The notes under the pieces: model-generated
Database searches by the model: none
Told to the model about the DNA's origin: nothing
The model's input: only the letters and a program-made list of their open reading frames with translations
Assembly: GCA_947503435.1 (NCBI GenBank)
Contig: CANNDL010000004.1
Span: 1-64,000 of the forward strand
DNA length: 64,000 nucleotides
Direction of reading: 5' to 3'
Source: an uncultured Kangiella sp.
Lineage (GTDB): Bacteria; Pseudomonadota; Gammaproteobacteria; Enterobacterales; Kangiellaceae
Made by a program: the position numbers and the translations under genes
Part shown: piece after piece, positions 15,975 through 24,859 of the stretch
Numbering within the stretch: the first letter of the stretch is position 1
How the letters are laid out: each line of letters opens with the position of its first letter

Positions 15975-17828
15975 ATGAAAATTTCTAATATAGCTTTGGC
16001 TATAGGCTTGGCTTTTGCAAGTTCAGGTTTATTAGCTGATGGAAGCGATCAATTAATCATTAAATATAAAGCTGGAGTAGATGCAAAAGCTCGTGGTAGT
16101 GCAAACGCGATGATGCAATTGAATGCACGTACTGCAGAAAATATGTCTCATAAACGATTCATGTTTAATGGTTCGCAAGTGATTAAAATGAAAGGCAAGC
16201 GTTCAAAAGCTCAAGCTGAAGCTTTGATGAAACGAATTGCAAAGGATCCAAATGTTGAGTCGGTAGAACTCGATACGATGAAGCAAGCATTCGCAACAGC
16301 AAATGATCAATATTATCATTTGCAATGGCACTACCACGAAGCAACGGGCGGTATTAATTTAGAAGCCGCTTGGGACTCAGCCACGGGTTCTGGTGTTAAT
16401 GTGGCAGTTTTAGATACGGGCTATACCAACCACGCAGATCTAGCGGCTAACATCATTGGCGGTTTTGACATGATTAGCACCGCTTCGGTTGGTAATGATG
16501 GAAATGGGCGCGACAGTGATGCTTCCGATCCAGGTGACTGGGTTTCTGCGAATCAATGCGGTGGCTTCCACTCAGCTCAAGATTCAAGTTGGCATGGCAC
16601 TCACGTAGCCGGAACCATTGCGGCCGTAACGAATAATGGTACTGGCGTTGCTGGTATTGCATATAACGCTAAAGTGGTACCAGTTCGAGTTCTAGGAACC
16701 TGTGGTGGTTATACTTCTGATATCGTTGACGGTATCGTTTGGGCTTCAGGCGGTTCAGTTTCTGGTGTACCAGCAAATCCAAACCCAGCTAAAGTAATTA
16801 ATATGAGCTTGGGTGGTTCAGGTGCTTGTACTTCATCAGAAATTAGTGCCATTAATACTGCACGTGCTAATGGCGCAGTGGTAGTGGTTGCGTCAGGTAA
16901 TGATAATTCAAATGCATCGGGATTCAGCCCTGGTAATTGCCCAGGTGTAATTAATGTTGCTGCTACTGGAAGAGATGGCGGAAGAGCTTATTACTCGAAC
17001 TACGGTAATAGCATTACGATTGCAGCTCCAGGTGGAGAGGTCAATGTTGTGGGTTCGGATGGTGTGGCTTCGACTCTGAATAATGGCTCACAAGGACCAA
17101 CTACTGATACTTACGTTTATTATCAAGGTACTTCAATGGCCGCTCCTCATGTAGCGGGTGTTGCAGCATTAATGTTTGAAGCGAATCCTAACGCTACGCC
17201 TGATCAGATTGAGCAAGCTATGGTTGATTCAGCCAGAGCTTTCCCTGGCGGTTCAGATTGTAATACTTCGAATTGCGGTGCTGGTATCATCGATGCAGCC
17301 GCGGCGATTGCAGAAATTGGCGGCGGTACGCCTCCAACAAATCAAGCGCCAAATGCAAGTTTTACATACAGCTGTAATGATTTAGCTTGCTCATTCGATG
17401 GCTCAGGTTCTAGCGACTCAGATGGTTCGGTAACCGGTTATAGCTGGTCTTTTGGTGGCTCTAACTCGACTGAGAATCATACGTTCGGTAGTGCAGGGAC
17501 TTACTCAGTCACCTTAACCGTTACTGATAATGAAGGAGCTACAGATGCAACTACTCAATCGGTGACAGTTACTGACGGCACTCCACCACCAGCGGCTATA
17601 GACTTATCTTTTGATGGAACTACTCGCAAAGGTTTCTTCAAAGTTCGTTGGTCTGGAGCTAATGGCAGCAAAGTAGATATTTATCGTGATGGTGCTCGTG
17701 TGGCAAGAACACGTAATGACGGTAAGTGGAATGATAAAAACGTAACTTCTGGTGTTACCTATGCTTATCAAGTTTGTGAGCAAGGTTCTACGACAGTCTG
17801 TTCTGATGTTGTAAACGGCACACCGTAA
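15975..17828 (+). CDS. Secreted subtilisin-family (S8) protease with PKD and C-terminal beta domain
   Basis: The 617-residue precursor has signal peptide MKISNIALAIGLAFASSGLLADG and an I9-like propeptide (about 25-105). The S8 domain has Asp147 (AVLDTGY), His207 (WHGTHVAG), Asn309 (ASGND) and Ser387 (QGTSMAAP), and paired cysteines typical of extracellular subtilases. A PKD domain follows (about 457-533, FDGSGSSDSDGSVTGYSWSF). The last domain (about 541-617) has WSGANGSKVDIYRDG and VCEQGSTTVC and resembles the tail of the first protease. The start follows ATGGGGTAG. Likely extracellular. Organisation is like alkaline serine proteases of marine gammaproteobacteria. Confidence 0.95.
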   Translation: MKISNIALAIGLAFASSGLLADGSDQLIIKYKAGVDAKARGSANAMMQLNARTAENMSHKRFMFNGSQVIKMKGKRSKAQAEALMKRIAKDPNVESVELDTMKQAFATANDQYYHLQWHYHEATGGINLEAAWDSATGSGVNVAVLDTGYTNHADLAANIIGGFDMISTASVGNDGNGRDSDASDPGDWVSANQCGGFHSAQDSSWHGTHVAGTIAAVTNNGTGVAGIAYNAKVVPVRVLGTCGGYTSDIVDGIVWASGGSVSGVPANPNPAKVINMSLGGSGACTSSEISAINTARANGAVVVVASGNDNSNASGFSPGNCPGVINVAATGRDGGRAYYSNYGNSITIAAPGGEVNVVGSDGVASTLNNGSQGPTTDTYVYYQGTSMAAPHVAGVAALMFEANPNATPDQIEQAMVDSARAFPGGSDCNTSNCGAGIIDAAAAIAEIGGGTPPTNQAPNASFTYSCNDLACSFDGSGSSDSDGSVTGYSWSFGGSNSTENHTFGSAGTYSVTLTVTDNEGATDATTQSVTVTDGTPPPAAIDLSFDGTTRKGFFKVRWSGANGSKVDIYRDGARVARTRNDGKWNDKNVTSGVTYAYQVCEQGSTTVCSDVVNGTP

Positions 17829-17854
17829 GTAAATACACGTTAGTCATATAAAGA

Positions 17855-17881
17855 AGCCCTGCAAAAGCAGGGCTTTTTTTT
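17855..17881 (+). terminator. Rho-independent terminator after the third subtilase
   Basis: AGCCCTGC pairs with GCAGGGCT around AAAA and is followed by eight T residues, 26 bases after the stop codon. Confidence 0.93.
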
Positions 17882-17888
17882 GCAGGAG

Positions 17889-18608
17889 TTAATTATCCGG
17901 TTGTTGAGGAGTACCATACATGTCTTGTGCACGATTATATAAAACCCAACTAGTGAAAATGTATTTGTTATCGGATACTGGCTTTTGTCCGCGGTGAGTA
18001 TGGGTGAATCCCCCCGGAAAGATGACTAGCGAGCCCTTTTTAGGTTTGCTTTTAATATTCTGATAGAAAAATTCTGTTTCACCACCTTCTTCCACATCGT
18101 TTAAGTAGAACATCCAAACTAAGGTGCGGTGAAGTGAATCTTGGTGCGGGTCAGTCGGGTGAGGAAAGTGCTCCGAGTGCCAGTGAAAATAGCCACCTTC
18201 GCCTTTTTCATATTTTTGTAAATTCACAGAACCGAGTCTATAGATAGCACTAATGAAGTTACCTAATGATTCGTCATCCATATTTTCTACATCAACATAA
18301 CTTAGCTGATCCATTTCGCCATCTTGATTTTGATACTGAAGCGATATGGCTCCAGCCAATAAGAAAGGATATTGGCGAACGTAATGTATCAAACCTTTTA
18401 GAACCACTTGCTTAAGATGGTTCATTTCATCAGTCCACTCATCAGGAAAGTTAGTGCAAGTTAAGTCGATACTGTTTTTTTTGATTTTATCAACGCCTTG
18501 ACCGGTTTCGCCTTGGTGCTTGTTTGGACTTTGTTCAAATTTTTCAATGCATTGCTGGCAAAATTCCTCTGACAAAGCGCCTTCATAGATATTCACAAAA
18601 CTGGACAT
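17889..18608 (-). CDS. 2-oxoglutarate/Fe(II) oxygenase, prolyl 4-hydroxylase-like
   Basis: The 239-residue protein has the double-stranded beta-helix core of the P4H family: GGYFHWHSEHFP (about 138-149), FYLNDVEEGGETEFF and GSLVIFPGGFTHTHRGQKP. The likely iron ligands are His144 and Glu146, plus His203 or His205. The usual pattern is HxD, so Glu at the second ligand is atypical. Arg206 may bind 2-oxoglutarate. Family members hydroxylate proline in proteins or peptides; the substrate here is unknown. It converges on the third protease gene. Cytosolic, no signal peptide. Confidence 0.75.
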   Translation of the reverse strand: MSSFVNIYEGALSEEFCQQCIEKFEQSPNKHQGETGQGVDKIKKNSIDLTCTNFPDEWTDEMNHLKQVVLKGLIHYVRQYPFLLAGAISLQYQNQDGEMDQLSYVDVENMDDESLGNFISAIYRLGSVNLQKYEKGEGGYFHWHSEHFPHPTDPHQDSLHRTLVWMFYLNDVEEGGETEFFYQNIKSKPKKGSLVIFPGGFTHTHRGQKPVSDNKYIFTSWVLYNRAQDMYGTPQQPDN

Positions 18609-18704
18609 ATCACTACCCCTAATGATGGTATTTATATTAAGTTGCCATAGCCTATTATAGTAGGTACATTGATGCCAGTAGTTTTTAGGTGGGAGTAGAT
18701 CTCC

Positions 18705-19808
18705 ATGAAAAGAAGAAAATTTATTGGTGGTTTGGGTGCTTCGGCAGCGGCTGTAGGTCTGACTGCTTGTACGAAACCTGAGTCCGCTAAAAAAACAACC
18801 CTCGATAATAGCTTTGATGGCAAAGTCATCGAATGGACTATGGTGACTACCTGGCCAAAAAACTTTGCGGGCTTAGGTGAAGGGGCGGAATATTTAGCCC
18901 AGCTGATTAATAAAATGAGTGGCGGACGGTTAAAAGTAAAAGTTTACGGGGCTGGTGAGTTAGTTCCGGCGTTACAAGCATTTGAGTCAGTAGCAATTGG
19001 CGCAGCACAAATGGGTCATGGTGCGGCATATTATTGGCGCGGAAAACTTAATATGGCGCCATTTTTTGCGGCAGTACCTTTTGGTTTAAATGCCCAAGAG
19101 ATGAATGGCTGGTTGTTACATGGTGGCGGTTTAGACCTATGGCAAGAGCTTTATGAGCCGCTGGGTTTAATTCCAGAGCCTGCGGGCAATACCGGTGTGC
19201 AAATGGCGGGTTGGTTTAATAAAGAAATCAATTCGATGGAAGATGTGCAGGGTTTAAAAATGCGCATACCAGGGCTTGGTGGTGAAGTATGGAAGCGAGC
19301 TGGCGGTATTCCTGTATTAATGCCTGGTTCAGAAGTCTTCACTTCACTAGAAACGGGTGTGATAGATGCTGCTGAGTGGGTTGGGCCATATAATGATTTA
19401 GCATTTGGTTTATTTAAAGCAGCTAAATATTACTATTATCCTGGCTGGCATGAACCGGGCACTACTTTAGAAGCGATTATTAATAAAGATGCTTATGAGG
19501 CTTTGCCAGAGGATTTACAACAAGTGGTTACGAATGCTTGTCGCACCGCTAATGCCGATATGTTGGCACAATTTACTGCTCGTAATAATGAGGCATTAAA
19601 AACATTAGTAGATAAGCATGGAGTAGAATTAAAAGAACTACCCAAAGATGTACTAAAAGAATTGGCGATAATCTCTGAAGAGATGTTATCTGAGCAGGCT
19701 AAAACTGAACTGGATAAACGAATTTTAAATTCCTTTATTAAATTCCGCGACGAGGCTCGTCAGTGGCATAATGTATCAGAGCAAAGTTATTATGGAGCAA
19801 GAAGTTAA
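18705..19808 (+). CDS. TRAP transporter substrate-binding protein, DctP family (TakP-like)
   Basis: The 367-residue protein has a twin-arginine signal with lipobox (MKRRKFIGGLGASAAAVGLTAC, Cys22), suggesting Tat export and membrane anchoring. The mature part shows the DctP fold with VYGAGELVPALQAFE, LKMRIPGLGGEVWKR (the ligand-carboxylate Arg) and AAEWVGPYNDLAFGL. These segments resemble TakP, which binds 2-oxo acids such as pyruvate. DctP proteins deliver carboxylates to the DctQM permease in a sodium-driven system. The permease genes lie nearby but on the opposite strand, convergent with this one. Ligand class is inferred. Confidence 0.9.
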   Translation: MKRRKFIGGLGASAAAVGLTACTKPESAKKTTLDNSFDGKVIEWTMVTTWPKNFAGLGEGAEYLAQLINKMSGGRLKVKVYGAGELVPALQAFESVAIGAAQMGHGAAYYWRGKLNMAPFFAAVPFGLNAQEMNGWLLHGGGLDLWQELYEPLGLIPEPAGNTGVQMAGWFNKEINSMEDVQGLKMRIPGLGGEVWKRAGGIPVLMPGSEVFTSLETGVIDAAEWVGPYNDLAFGLFKAAKYYYYPGWHEPGTTLEAIINKDAYEALPEDLQQVVTNACRTANADMLAQFTARNNEALKTLVDKHGVELKELPKDVLKELAIISEEMLSEQAKTELDKRILNSFIKFRDEARQWHNVSEQSYYGARS

Positions 19809-20077
19809 TGATCTTATTTTGGTCGTCGCTAATAATTTTTGTCTTGGTTATCGTGATCGGCAACTATTTATTATTTAATAAAGTTGTACCGAGTATAGAT
19901 GAATCGGTAGAGTTTATGCCGACTGAACAAATGAACCAAGTGGAGCGCTACCTTGCCCAATTAGACCCATTAAAGAAAAAAGGTTTTACCTACTTCTTTT
20001 TAAAGCATTACCAAAAGATCCAAGCGCTCATGGGTTTACTGTTAGTGATTAATATATTGTACTTCAGTATCTTTTGA
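19808..20077 (+). CDS. Small membrane protein, unknown function
   Basis: This 89-residue ORF starts at an ATG that overlaps the binding-protein stop (TAATG), so it is probably translationally coupled to it. It has one N-terminal transmembrane segment (about 3-24) and one C-terminal (about 70-89), with a charged loop between (PTEQMNQVERYLAQLDPLKKK). Its 3' end overlaps murI on the other strand by 36 bases. I recognise no family. Confidence 0.6.
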   Translation: MILFWSSLIIFVLVIVIGNYLLFNKVVPSIDESVEFMPTEQMNQVERYLAQLDPLKKKGFTYFFLKHYQKIQALMGLLLVINILYFSIF

Positions 20078-20833
20078 GAGCAACTGTTGGAAAATTACTT
20101 GTTGATTTTCTGACTCTGAGCTTGAATAAAATTTATCGAATTGATGGCTTTTAAAGTTCAATAATTGATGATCTGAAAGCGTTCGAGTTAGCTGTAAAGA
20201 AACCGCATCGGCATTATCGATAATGGTTAGTTTTTTTCCGCCAGCAACAATCTTTATTGCAGGACGTAGAAAAGGGTAGTGAGTACACCCTAATACCAAT
20301 GTGTCGATATCATCCGCTAACATAGGTTGTAAGTTATCCTCAATTAATGCAATAGTTTCTAAAGTATCCAATTGACCATTTTCCACTTGTTCAACAAACC
20401 CCGGGCAATCAGACTCAAATACCGTAACGTCTTGCGCAAAACGGTTCTTCAAAGAATGATAGCGTTCGCTTTTAAGCGTGTGAGTCGTGGCAAATACGCC
20501 AATCTTTTTGGTTTTAGTTAACTTTGCTGCGGGCTTAATGGCGGGCTCAATGGCAATAATCGGAAAGTCATATTCCGCTCGTAACCACTCTGCCATTAGC
20601 GCCGTAGCAGTATTACATGCAATGACCATTGCTTTGGCATTTTGAGCAGCGAAAAATTCAGCTATATACAAACATCGCTGCTTTAGGATCTCTTCATCTA
20701 ATTGACCATAAGGGGCAAATTTTGAATCGGCAAAATAAAGTAAATTTTCATTGGGCAAGTGTTCTTGAATAGCTTTCAAGATCGAAAGGCCGCCAACTCC
20801 AGAATCAAAAATACCGATAGGTCGTTCTGACAT
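20042..20833 (-). CDS. murI: Glutamate racemase
   Basis: The 263-residue cytosolic enzyme makes D-glutamate for peptidoglycan. The signature FDSGVGGLS (about 9-17) and the two catalytic cysteines, Cys73 in ACNTATA and Cys183 in LGCTHYP, are intact. It begins 10 bases after the TRAP permease gene and is probably translated from the same transcript, although the functions seem unrelated. The 3' end runs into the small membrane-protein gene on the opposite strand. Confidence 0.97.
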   Translation of the reverse strand: MSERPIGIFDSGVGGLSILKAIQEHLPNENLLYFADSKFAPYGQLDEEILKQRCLYIAEFFAAQNAKAMVIACNTATALMAEWLRAEYDFPIIAIEPAIKPAAKLTKTKKIGVFATTHTLKSERYHSLKNRFAQDVTVFESDCPGFVEQVENGQLDTLETIALIEDNLQPMLADDIDTLVLGCTHYPFLRPAIKIVAGGKKLTIIDNADAVSLQLTRTLSDHQLLNFKSHQFDKFYSSSESENQQVIFQQLLSKDTEVQYINH

Positions 20834-20843
20834 TATTATATTC

Positions 20844-22232
20844 TTACCCCATAATTGATGGAAGCCAAGTCGCCAAAGACGGCCAAGCAGCGATACTTAT
20901 TAATACCAAGATCTGAATCATAATAAAAGGAATTACGCCGCGATATATATGCTGAGTTTTTATTTCAGGCGGAGCTACTCCTCTTAAATAGAATAATGCA
21001 AATCCAAAGGGCGGAGTTAAGAAGGAGGTTTGCAAATTAATGGCAATTAAGATGCCGAGCCAAATGGGATCCGCCCCCATCAATAAAAGTACCGGTCCAA
21101 TAATAGGGACTATAACAAAGGTTATTTCAATGAAATCTAAAATAAAGCCAAGTAAGAACATCACTACCATTACGATTAATAAAGCAGTAAAAAGCCCGCC
21201 GGGTAATTGACTAAAGAAATGGTGGATCATTTCGTCGCCGCCTAACAGTCGAAATACCAGCGAGAAGATTGATGCGCCAATCAATATTAAAAACACCATG
21301 CTTGTAGTTTTAACGGTAGATTGCATCACATCTTTTAATCGAGCAAGGGTAAATTGTTTGCGTCCTATGGCCAATAAAATTGCACCAAATGCGCCAATTG
21401 CCGCCGCTTCGGTTGGCGTGGCATAGCCTTTTAAGATTGAACCTAGAACTGCGACAATGAGTATTAACGGTAGGCTGAGATTTTTAAGTGCAGTGATATA
21501 TGCCTGTTTGCGACTTATTGTAGTATCGTGTTCAATCGCCGGAGCTCGTTCAGGGTGGCGCCATGCGGTAAAAGCAACATAGGCCATATATGAAATCACC
21601 AAAATCATACCCGGAATTATTGCGCCCATAAACAGATCGCCAATTGAAGCCACTTGATCGGTTTTTAAACCTTGGCCTTTGGCTTCCGTCATGGCATTTG
21701 CCAGAACATCGCCAAGAAGCACCAACACAATTGATGGTGGAATGATTTGGCCTAAAGTACCGGAAGCGCAGATAACTCCGGTTGACAGTTCGGGATGATA
21801 TCCGCGCTTTAACATGGCTGGTAAAGAGAGTAAGCCCATAGTAACAACGGTGGCACCAACAATACCCGTACTCGCTGCCAGCAACATTCCAACCAAAGTT
21901 ACGGCTATACCCATACCGCCACGTAATTTACCAAATAAGGTGGCCATGGACTCTAGTAGATCGTCAGCAATTTTTGCTCTTTCTAGCATTAGCCCCATAA
22001 AGATAAAGAGAGGCACTGCAATTAGTGTTCCTCGTTCCATAATTTTGAATAAGCGCCCACCTAAAAAGTTAAATCGAGTAGGCTCTTCGATGACACCGCT
22101 CCAAATACCAATCGCTGCAAATAATAGTGATACGCCAGCTAGACTAAGCGCTACAGGGTATCCCAAAAGCAAGACTGCACAAACTGTGGCGAATAATAGA
22201 AGCGGCAATAGATCAATGAGCAACTCAAACAT
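20844..22232 (-). CDS. TRAP transporter large permease, DctM family
   Basis: The 462-residue inner-membrane protein has about 12-13 hydrophobic segments and DctM family motifs, including PLFIFMGLMLERAKIADDLL, GVICASGTLGQIIPPSIVLV and the C-terminal QTSFLTPPFGFALFYLRG. It is the transport subunit of a sodium-coupled TRAP system. It overlaps the DctQ gene by eight bases. The long loop at about 195-240 suggests the extended DctM subtype that partners with TakP-type binding proteins. Confidence 0.93.
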   Translation of the reverse strand: MFELLIDLLPLLLFATVCAVLLLGYPVALSLAGVSLLFAAIGIWSGVIEEPTRFNFLGGRLFKIMERGTLIAVPLFIFMGLMLERAKIADDLLESMATLFGKLRGGMGIAVTLVGMLLAASTGIVGATVVTMGLLSLPAMLKRGYHPELSTGVICASGTLGQIIPPSIVLVLLGDVLANAMTEAKGQGLKTDQVASIGDLFMGAIIPGMILVISYMAYVAFTAWRHPERAPAIEHDTTISRKQAYITALKNLSLPLILIVAVLGSILKGYATPTEAAAIGAFGAILLAIGRKQFTLARLKDVMQSTVKTTSMVFLILIGASIFSLVFRLLGGDEMIHHFFSQLPGGLFTALLIVMVVMFLLGFILDFIEITFVIVPIIGPVLLLMGADPIWLGILIAINLQTSFLTPPFGFALFYLRGVAPPEIKTQHIYRGVIPFIMIQILVLISIAAWPSLATWLPSIMG

Positions 22233-22782
22233 GATGCTGCTCCTCAGTTAACCCAGGGTTGGGGTTTTCTGATTGCCCCATTAAGAAGAGTATGTTTTTA
22301 AGACAGTTTGCTAGCCCTTGTAAAAACAAGCTCACGGGTAATACTAATAATAATCCCATTAGTACATAAAGATAAGGAATCCCACCTGGATCATTGGAGC
22401 CGGTTTCTAAAGCCCAATTAAAAGCGACGGTTTTATAGGAATAATAGTAAATAAACCAACAAACAGGAGTTAACAATAAAACAAAACCTAAAATCTCAAT
22501 CCAAGCTTTTTTGAAAGGAGAAAATTTTTGATAAAAGACGTCGACACGAACGTGCTCATTGTGTTTTAAAGTATAAGCCGCACCAATCATAAAGACCGTT
22601 GCGTGCATGTAGGTTACAGATTCTTTTATAGCAATTGCGCTAAGACCAAATCCATGACGTAATATCAATACCCCTATCACCGCTAGTACCATCAATAGAG
22701 TGAGCCATGACACTAGTTTTCCTGCCCACTCGATAAGAGCTTCTATTAATTGTACTAATCGGCTTAAAATTTTCGTTATCAT
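22225..22782 (-). CDS. TRAP transporter small permease, DctQ family
   Basis: The 185-residue inner-membrane protein has four hydrophobic segments (about 20-42, 60-75, 93-115, 137-160) and the family stretch AAYTLKHNEHVRVDVFYQ. It forms the membrane complex with DctM, encoded immediately downstream with an eight-base overlap. Transcription appears to start in the gene-free region 22783-23185 and to continue through murI. Confidence 0.9.
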   Translation of the reverse strand: MITKILSRLVQLIEALIEWAGKLVSWLTLLMVLAVIGVLILRHGFGLSAIAIKESVTYMHATVFMIGAAYTLKHNEHVRVDVFYQKFSPFKKAWIEILGFVLLLTPVCWFIYYYSYKTVAFNWALETGSNDPGGIPYLYVLMGLLLVLPVSLFLQGLANCLKNILFLMGQSENPNPGLTEEQHHV

Positions 22783-23185
22783 TAGTATTTTTTATCTTGT
22801 TTATGATTTGAACAATATTGCTTTTCCACAAGCCAGAATAAAATGTGCACAATTCACAACTTTATAAGCAACATTTAATTGTTTTTTTAAGTGATTGATA
22901 TTGCATGTTATTTTGTTTGTTCAATTGTGTAATTTAAAATGCTCAAATAAAATCGAGCACATAAAAGTGCGTTTTATTAAATTTTTATCACAGACTTATC
23001 CACAGAATTTGTGGCTTTGTGGATAAAGCTAATTAATTTGCAGTCCAAGATACTTAAAAACACCAAAAGAATCCAATGATTCATGCGGCAAGTAAGTCTC
23101 TGTAACAAATAATTGCATCTAATAGGGAATATTTTTTACTCTAATGAGTTAATATAAAGACAAATTATTATAAGGAAGGATGATG
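22783..23185. other. AT-rich gene-free region with DnaA boxes
   Basis: About 400 bases between divergent genes contain no supported ORF. Besides promoters for the TRAP operon and the lipoprotein gene, it contains two perfect inverted DnaA boxes (22996-23026) and a third site with one mismatch, TTTTCCACA at 22822-22830. Confidence 0.6.
22996..23026. promoter_or_regulatory. Pair of perfect inverted DnaA boxes
   Basis: TTATCCACA at 22996-23004 and its inverse TGTGGATAA at 23018-23026 match the DnaA consensus TTATNCACA exactly. Between them CCACA/TGTGG forms an inner inverted repeat. The surroundings are AT-rich. No GATC cluster or oriC-flanking genes are present, so a DnaA-regulated promoter or titration site is more likely than the origin. 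Confidence 0.65.
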
Positions 23186-24853
23186 ATGAAAATGAAGCAA
23201 CTAGCTGGCTTGATTTCTATTGCAGTATTAATGGCATGTACTAATGAGCCCAAAGCAGAAGTAATAGAATCTGAAGTCAAGGTGGATAAGTCAGTAACAG
23301 AGTCAGTTACAAAGTCTTATAAGAAACTTGATGATTACTTTAATGCGCTGGCAGCAGAAGACAGAGTGCTTGGATCCTTTGCTGTTTATGAAAATGGCAA
23401 AGAAGTTTTTGATAAAGCTTACATTTTCAAAGGCGATAAGGTTATAGAAACGCAAGATAGCTATCGCTATAAAATTGGCTCCATCTCAAAAACTTTTACA
23501 TCAACCTTAGTGTTTCAAATGATCGAAGATGGAAAGTTATCACTTGATACTAAACTGTCTAAGTTTTTCCCAGAGATCAAAAACGCAGATAATATTACTG
23601 TAAAGATGATGTTAAATCACCACTCGGGAATATTTAACTATACCAATCATGATGAATTCCAAACTTATTACCAAGAGCCGCAAAAAAATGCGGATATGGT
23701 TGCAAGAATTAAAACCTACGAGCCAGCTTTCGAGCCTGGCGAAAAAGGTGAATATAGCAACAGTAACTATTTATTATTGGGTTATATTCTCGAAGCTATT
23801 TCAGGCAAAGATTATGGCGAGTTAATCGCAGAAAAAATTGCTGAACCTCTAGGACTTCACGAAACTTATTTAGAGTCAGTAACTGAGCCAGAAAAGAATG
23901 AAGTTTTCTCTTATATAAATCGTGAGGGTTGGGAACAAATCCCACAATGGGAAATGTCCTCAGCTGATGCGGCTGGGGCGATTGTTTCCAGTACCCATGA
24001 TCTAAATCTTTTTTATAAAGGCTTATTTGATGGAAAATTGATATCAGAATCTTCTTTAGAAACCATGATCACCGAAGAAGATAATATGGGTCATGGCATT
24101 TTTAAACGTGAAGTGGACCTGGGTGACGAAGAGGCGATAGGCTATTGGCACAATGGCCGAATTGAGAATTTTAGTTCGGGCATGGTGTACTTCCCAGAGC
24201 AAAAAATCGGAATCGCTGCGCTAATAAATGGTACTGGCTACGATGGTGTGAAAATCTTTAGAACACTAACCCGTAGCGCATTCGGCAAGTCGATTGAGAT
24301 CCCAGAGTTTAAAACCGTTGAAGTTTCCGAGGATCAGTTAAAAGCTTATGAAGGTGAGTTTGCAAGTGATACCCATCCTCTTGGTATTAAAGTCATGATC
24401 AAAGATGGTGTTTTACATGCTCAAGCTGATGGTCAAGGCGCCTTTCCATTAACCCCGATAGATGAGCATAAATTTGAATTTACCGCGGCAAGTATTGAGA
24501 TGACTTTTGATCCGGAGAATAAGCAATTTGTGATTAGACAAGGTGGACGAGCGGATATTTTCATTGATAAAACGGTAAAAAAAGCAGCACCTAAAAATAA
24601 AATTGATGAGGCAGTGCTTAAATCCTATGAAGGCCTGTATTCAGCTGATGACTTTCCATTAGATATTGAAGTAAAAGTTAAAGACGGCGACTTGTTTGCT
24701 CAGGCAACTGGTCAATCGGCTTTCCCGCTAACTCCAGTTTCAGATGATGAGTTTAAATTCGATTTGGCTGGAATAGTGATTAAATTTGATAGCGCTAAAA
24801 ACCAACTAGAAATTACTCAGCGTGGCCATACTACGGTGATGACAAAAGAGTAA
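23186..24853 (+). CDS. Serine beta-lactamase-fold lipoprotein hydrolase
   Basis: The 555-residue protein (from the third of four clustered ATGs) is a class C beta-lactamase/penicillin-binding-type hydrolase. AAGGAAGG at 23172-23179 touches the first ATG at 23180 and is well spaced for the ATG at 23186. The signal ends in the lipobox LMAC, so it is probably membrane-anchored. The catalytic SISK (about 99-102), YSN (about 190-192) and HNG motifs are present. The C-terminus holds two tandem homologous domains (about 370-465 and 470-555) sharing YEG, GQxAFPLTP and F repeats. Such proteins are esterases or D-aminopeptidases as often as lactamases. Confidence 0.85.
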   Translation: MKMKQLAGLISIAVLMACTNEPKAEVIESEVKVDKSVTESVTKSYKKLDDYFNALAAEDRVLGSFAVYENGKEVFDKAYIFKGDKVIETQDSYRYKIGSISKTFTSTLVFQMIEDGKLSLDTKLSKFFPEIKNADNITVKMMLNHHSGIFNYTNHDEFQTYYQEPQKNADMVARIKTYEPAFEPGEKGEYSNSNYLLLGYILEAISGKDYGELIAEKIAEPLGLHETYLESVTEPEKNEVFSYINREGWEQIPQWEMSSADAAGAIVSSTHDLNLFYKGLFDGKLISESSLETMITEEDNMGHGIFKREVDLGDEEAIGYWHNGRIENFSSGMVYFPEQKIGIAALINGTGYDGVKIFRTLTRSAFGKSIEIPEFKTVEVSEDQLKAYEGEFASDTHPLGIKVMIKDGVLHAQADGQGAFPLTPIDEHKFEFTAASIEMTFDPENKQFVIRQGGRADIFIDKTVKKAAPKNKIDEAVLKSYEGLYSADDFPLDIEVKVKDGDLFAQATGQSAFPLTPVSDDEFKFDLAGIVIKFDSAKNQLEITQRGHTTVMTKE

Positions 24854-24859
24854 GGCTTG

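Noticed and set aside
22783-23185. Chromosomal origin of replication
   Set aside because: Only two perfect DnaA boxes, no AT 13-mers or GATC cluster, and no dnaA, gidA or rpmH nearby; kept only as a DnaA-box observation.
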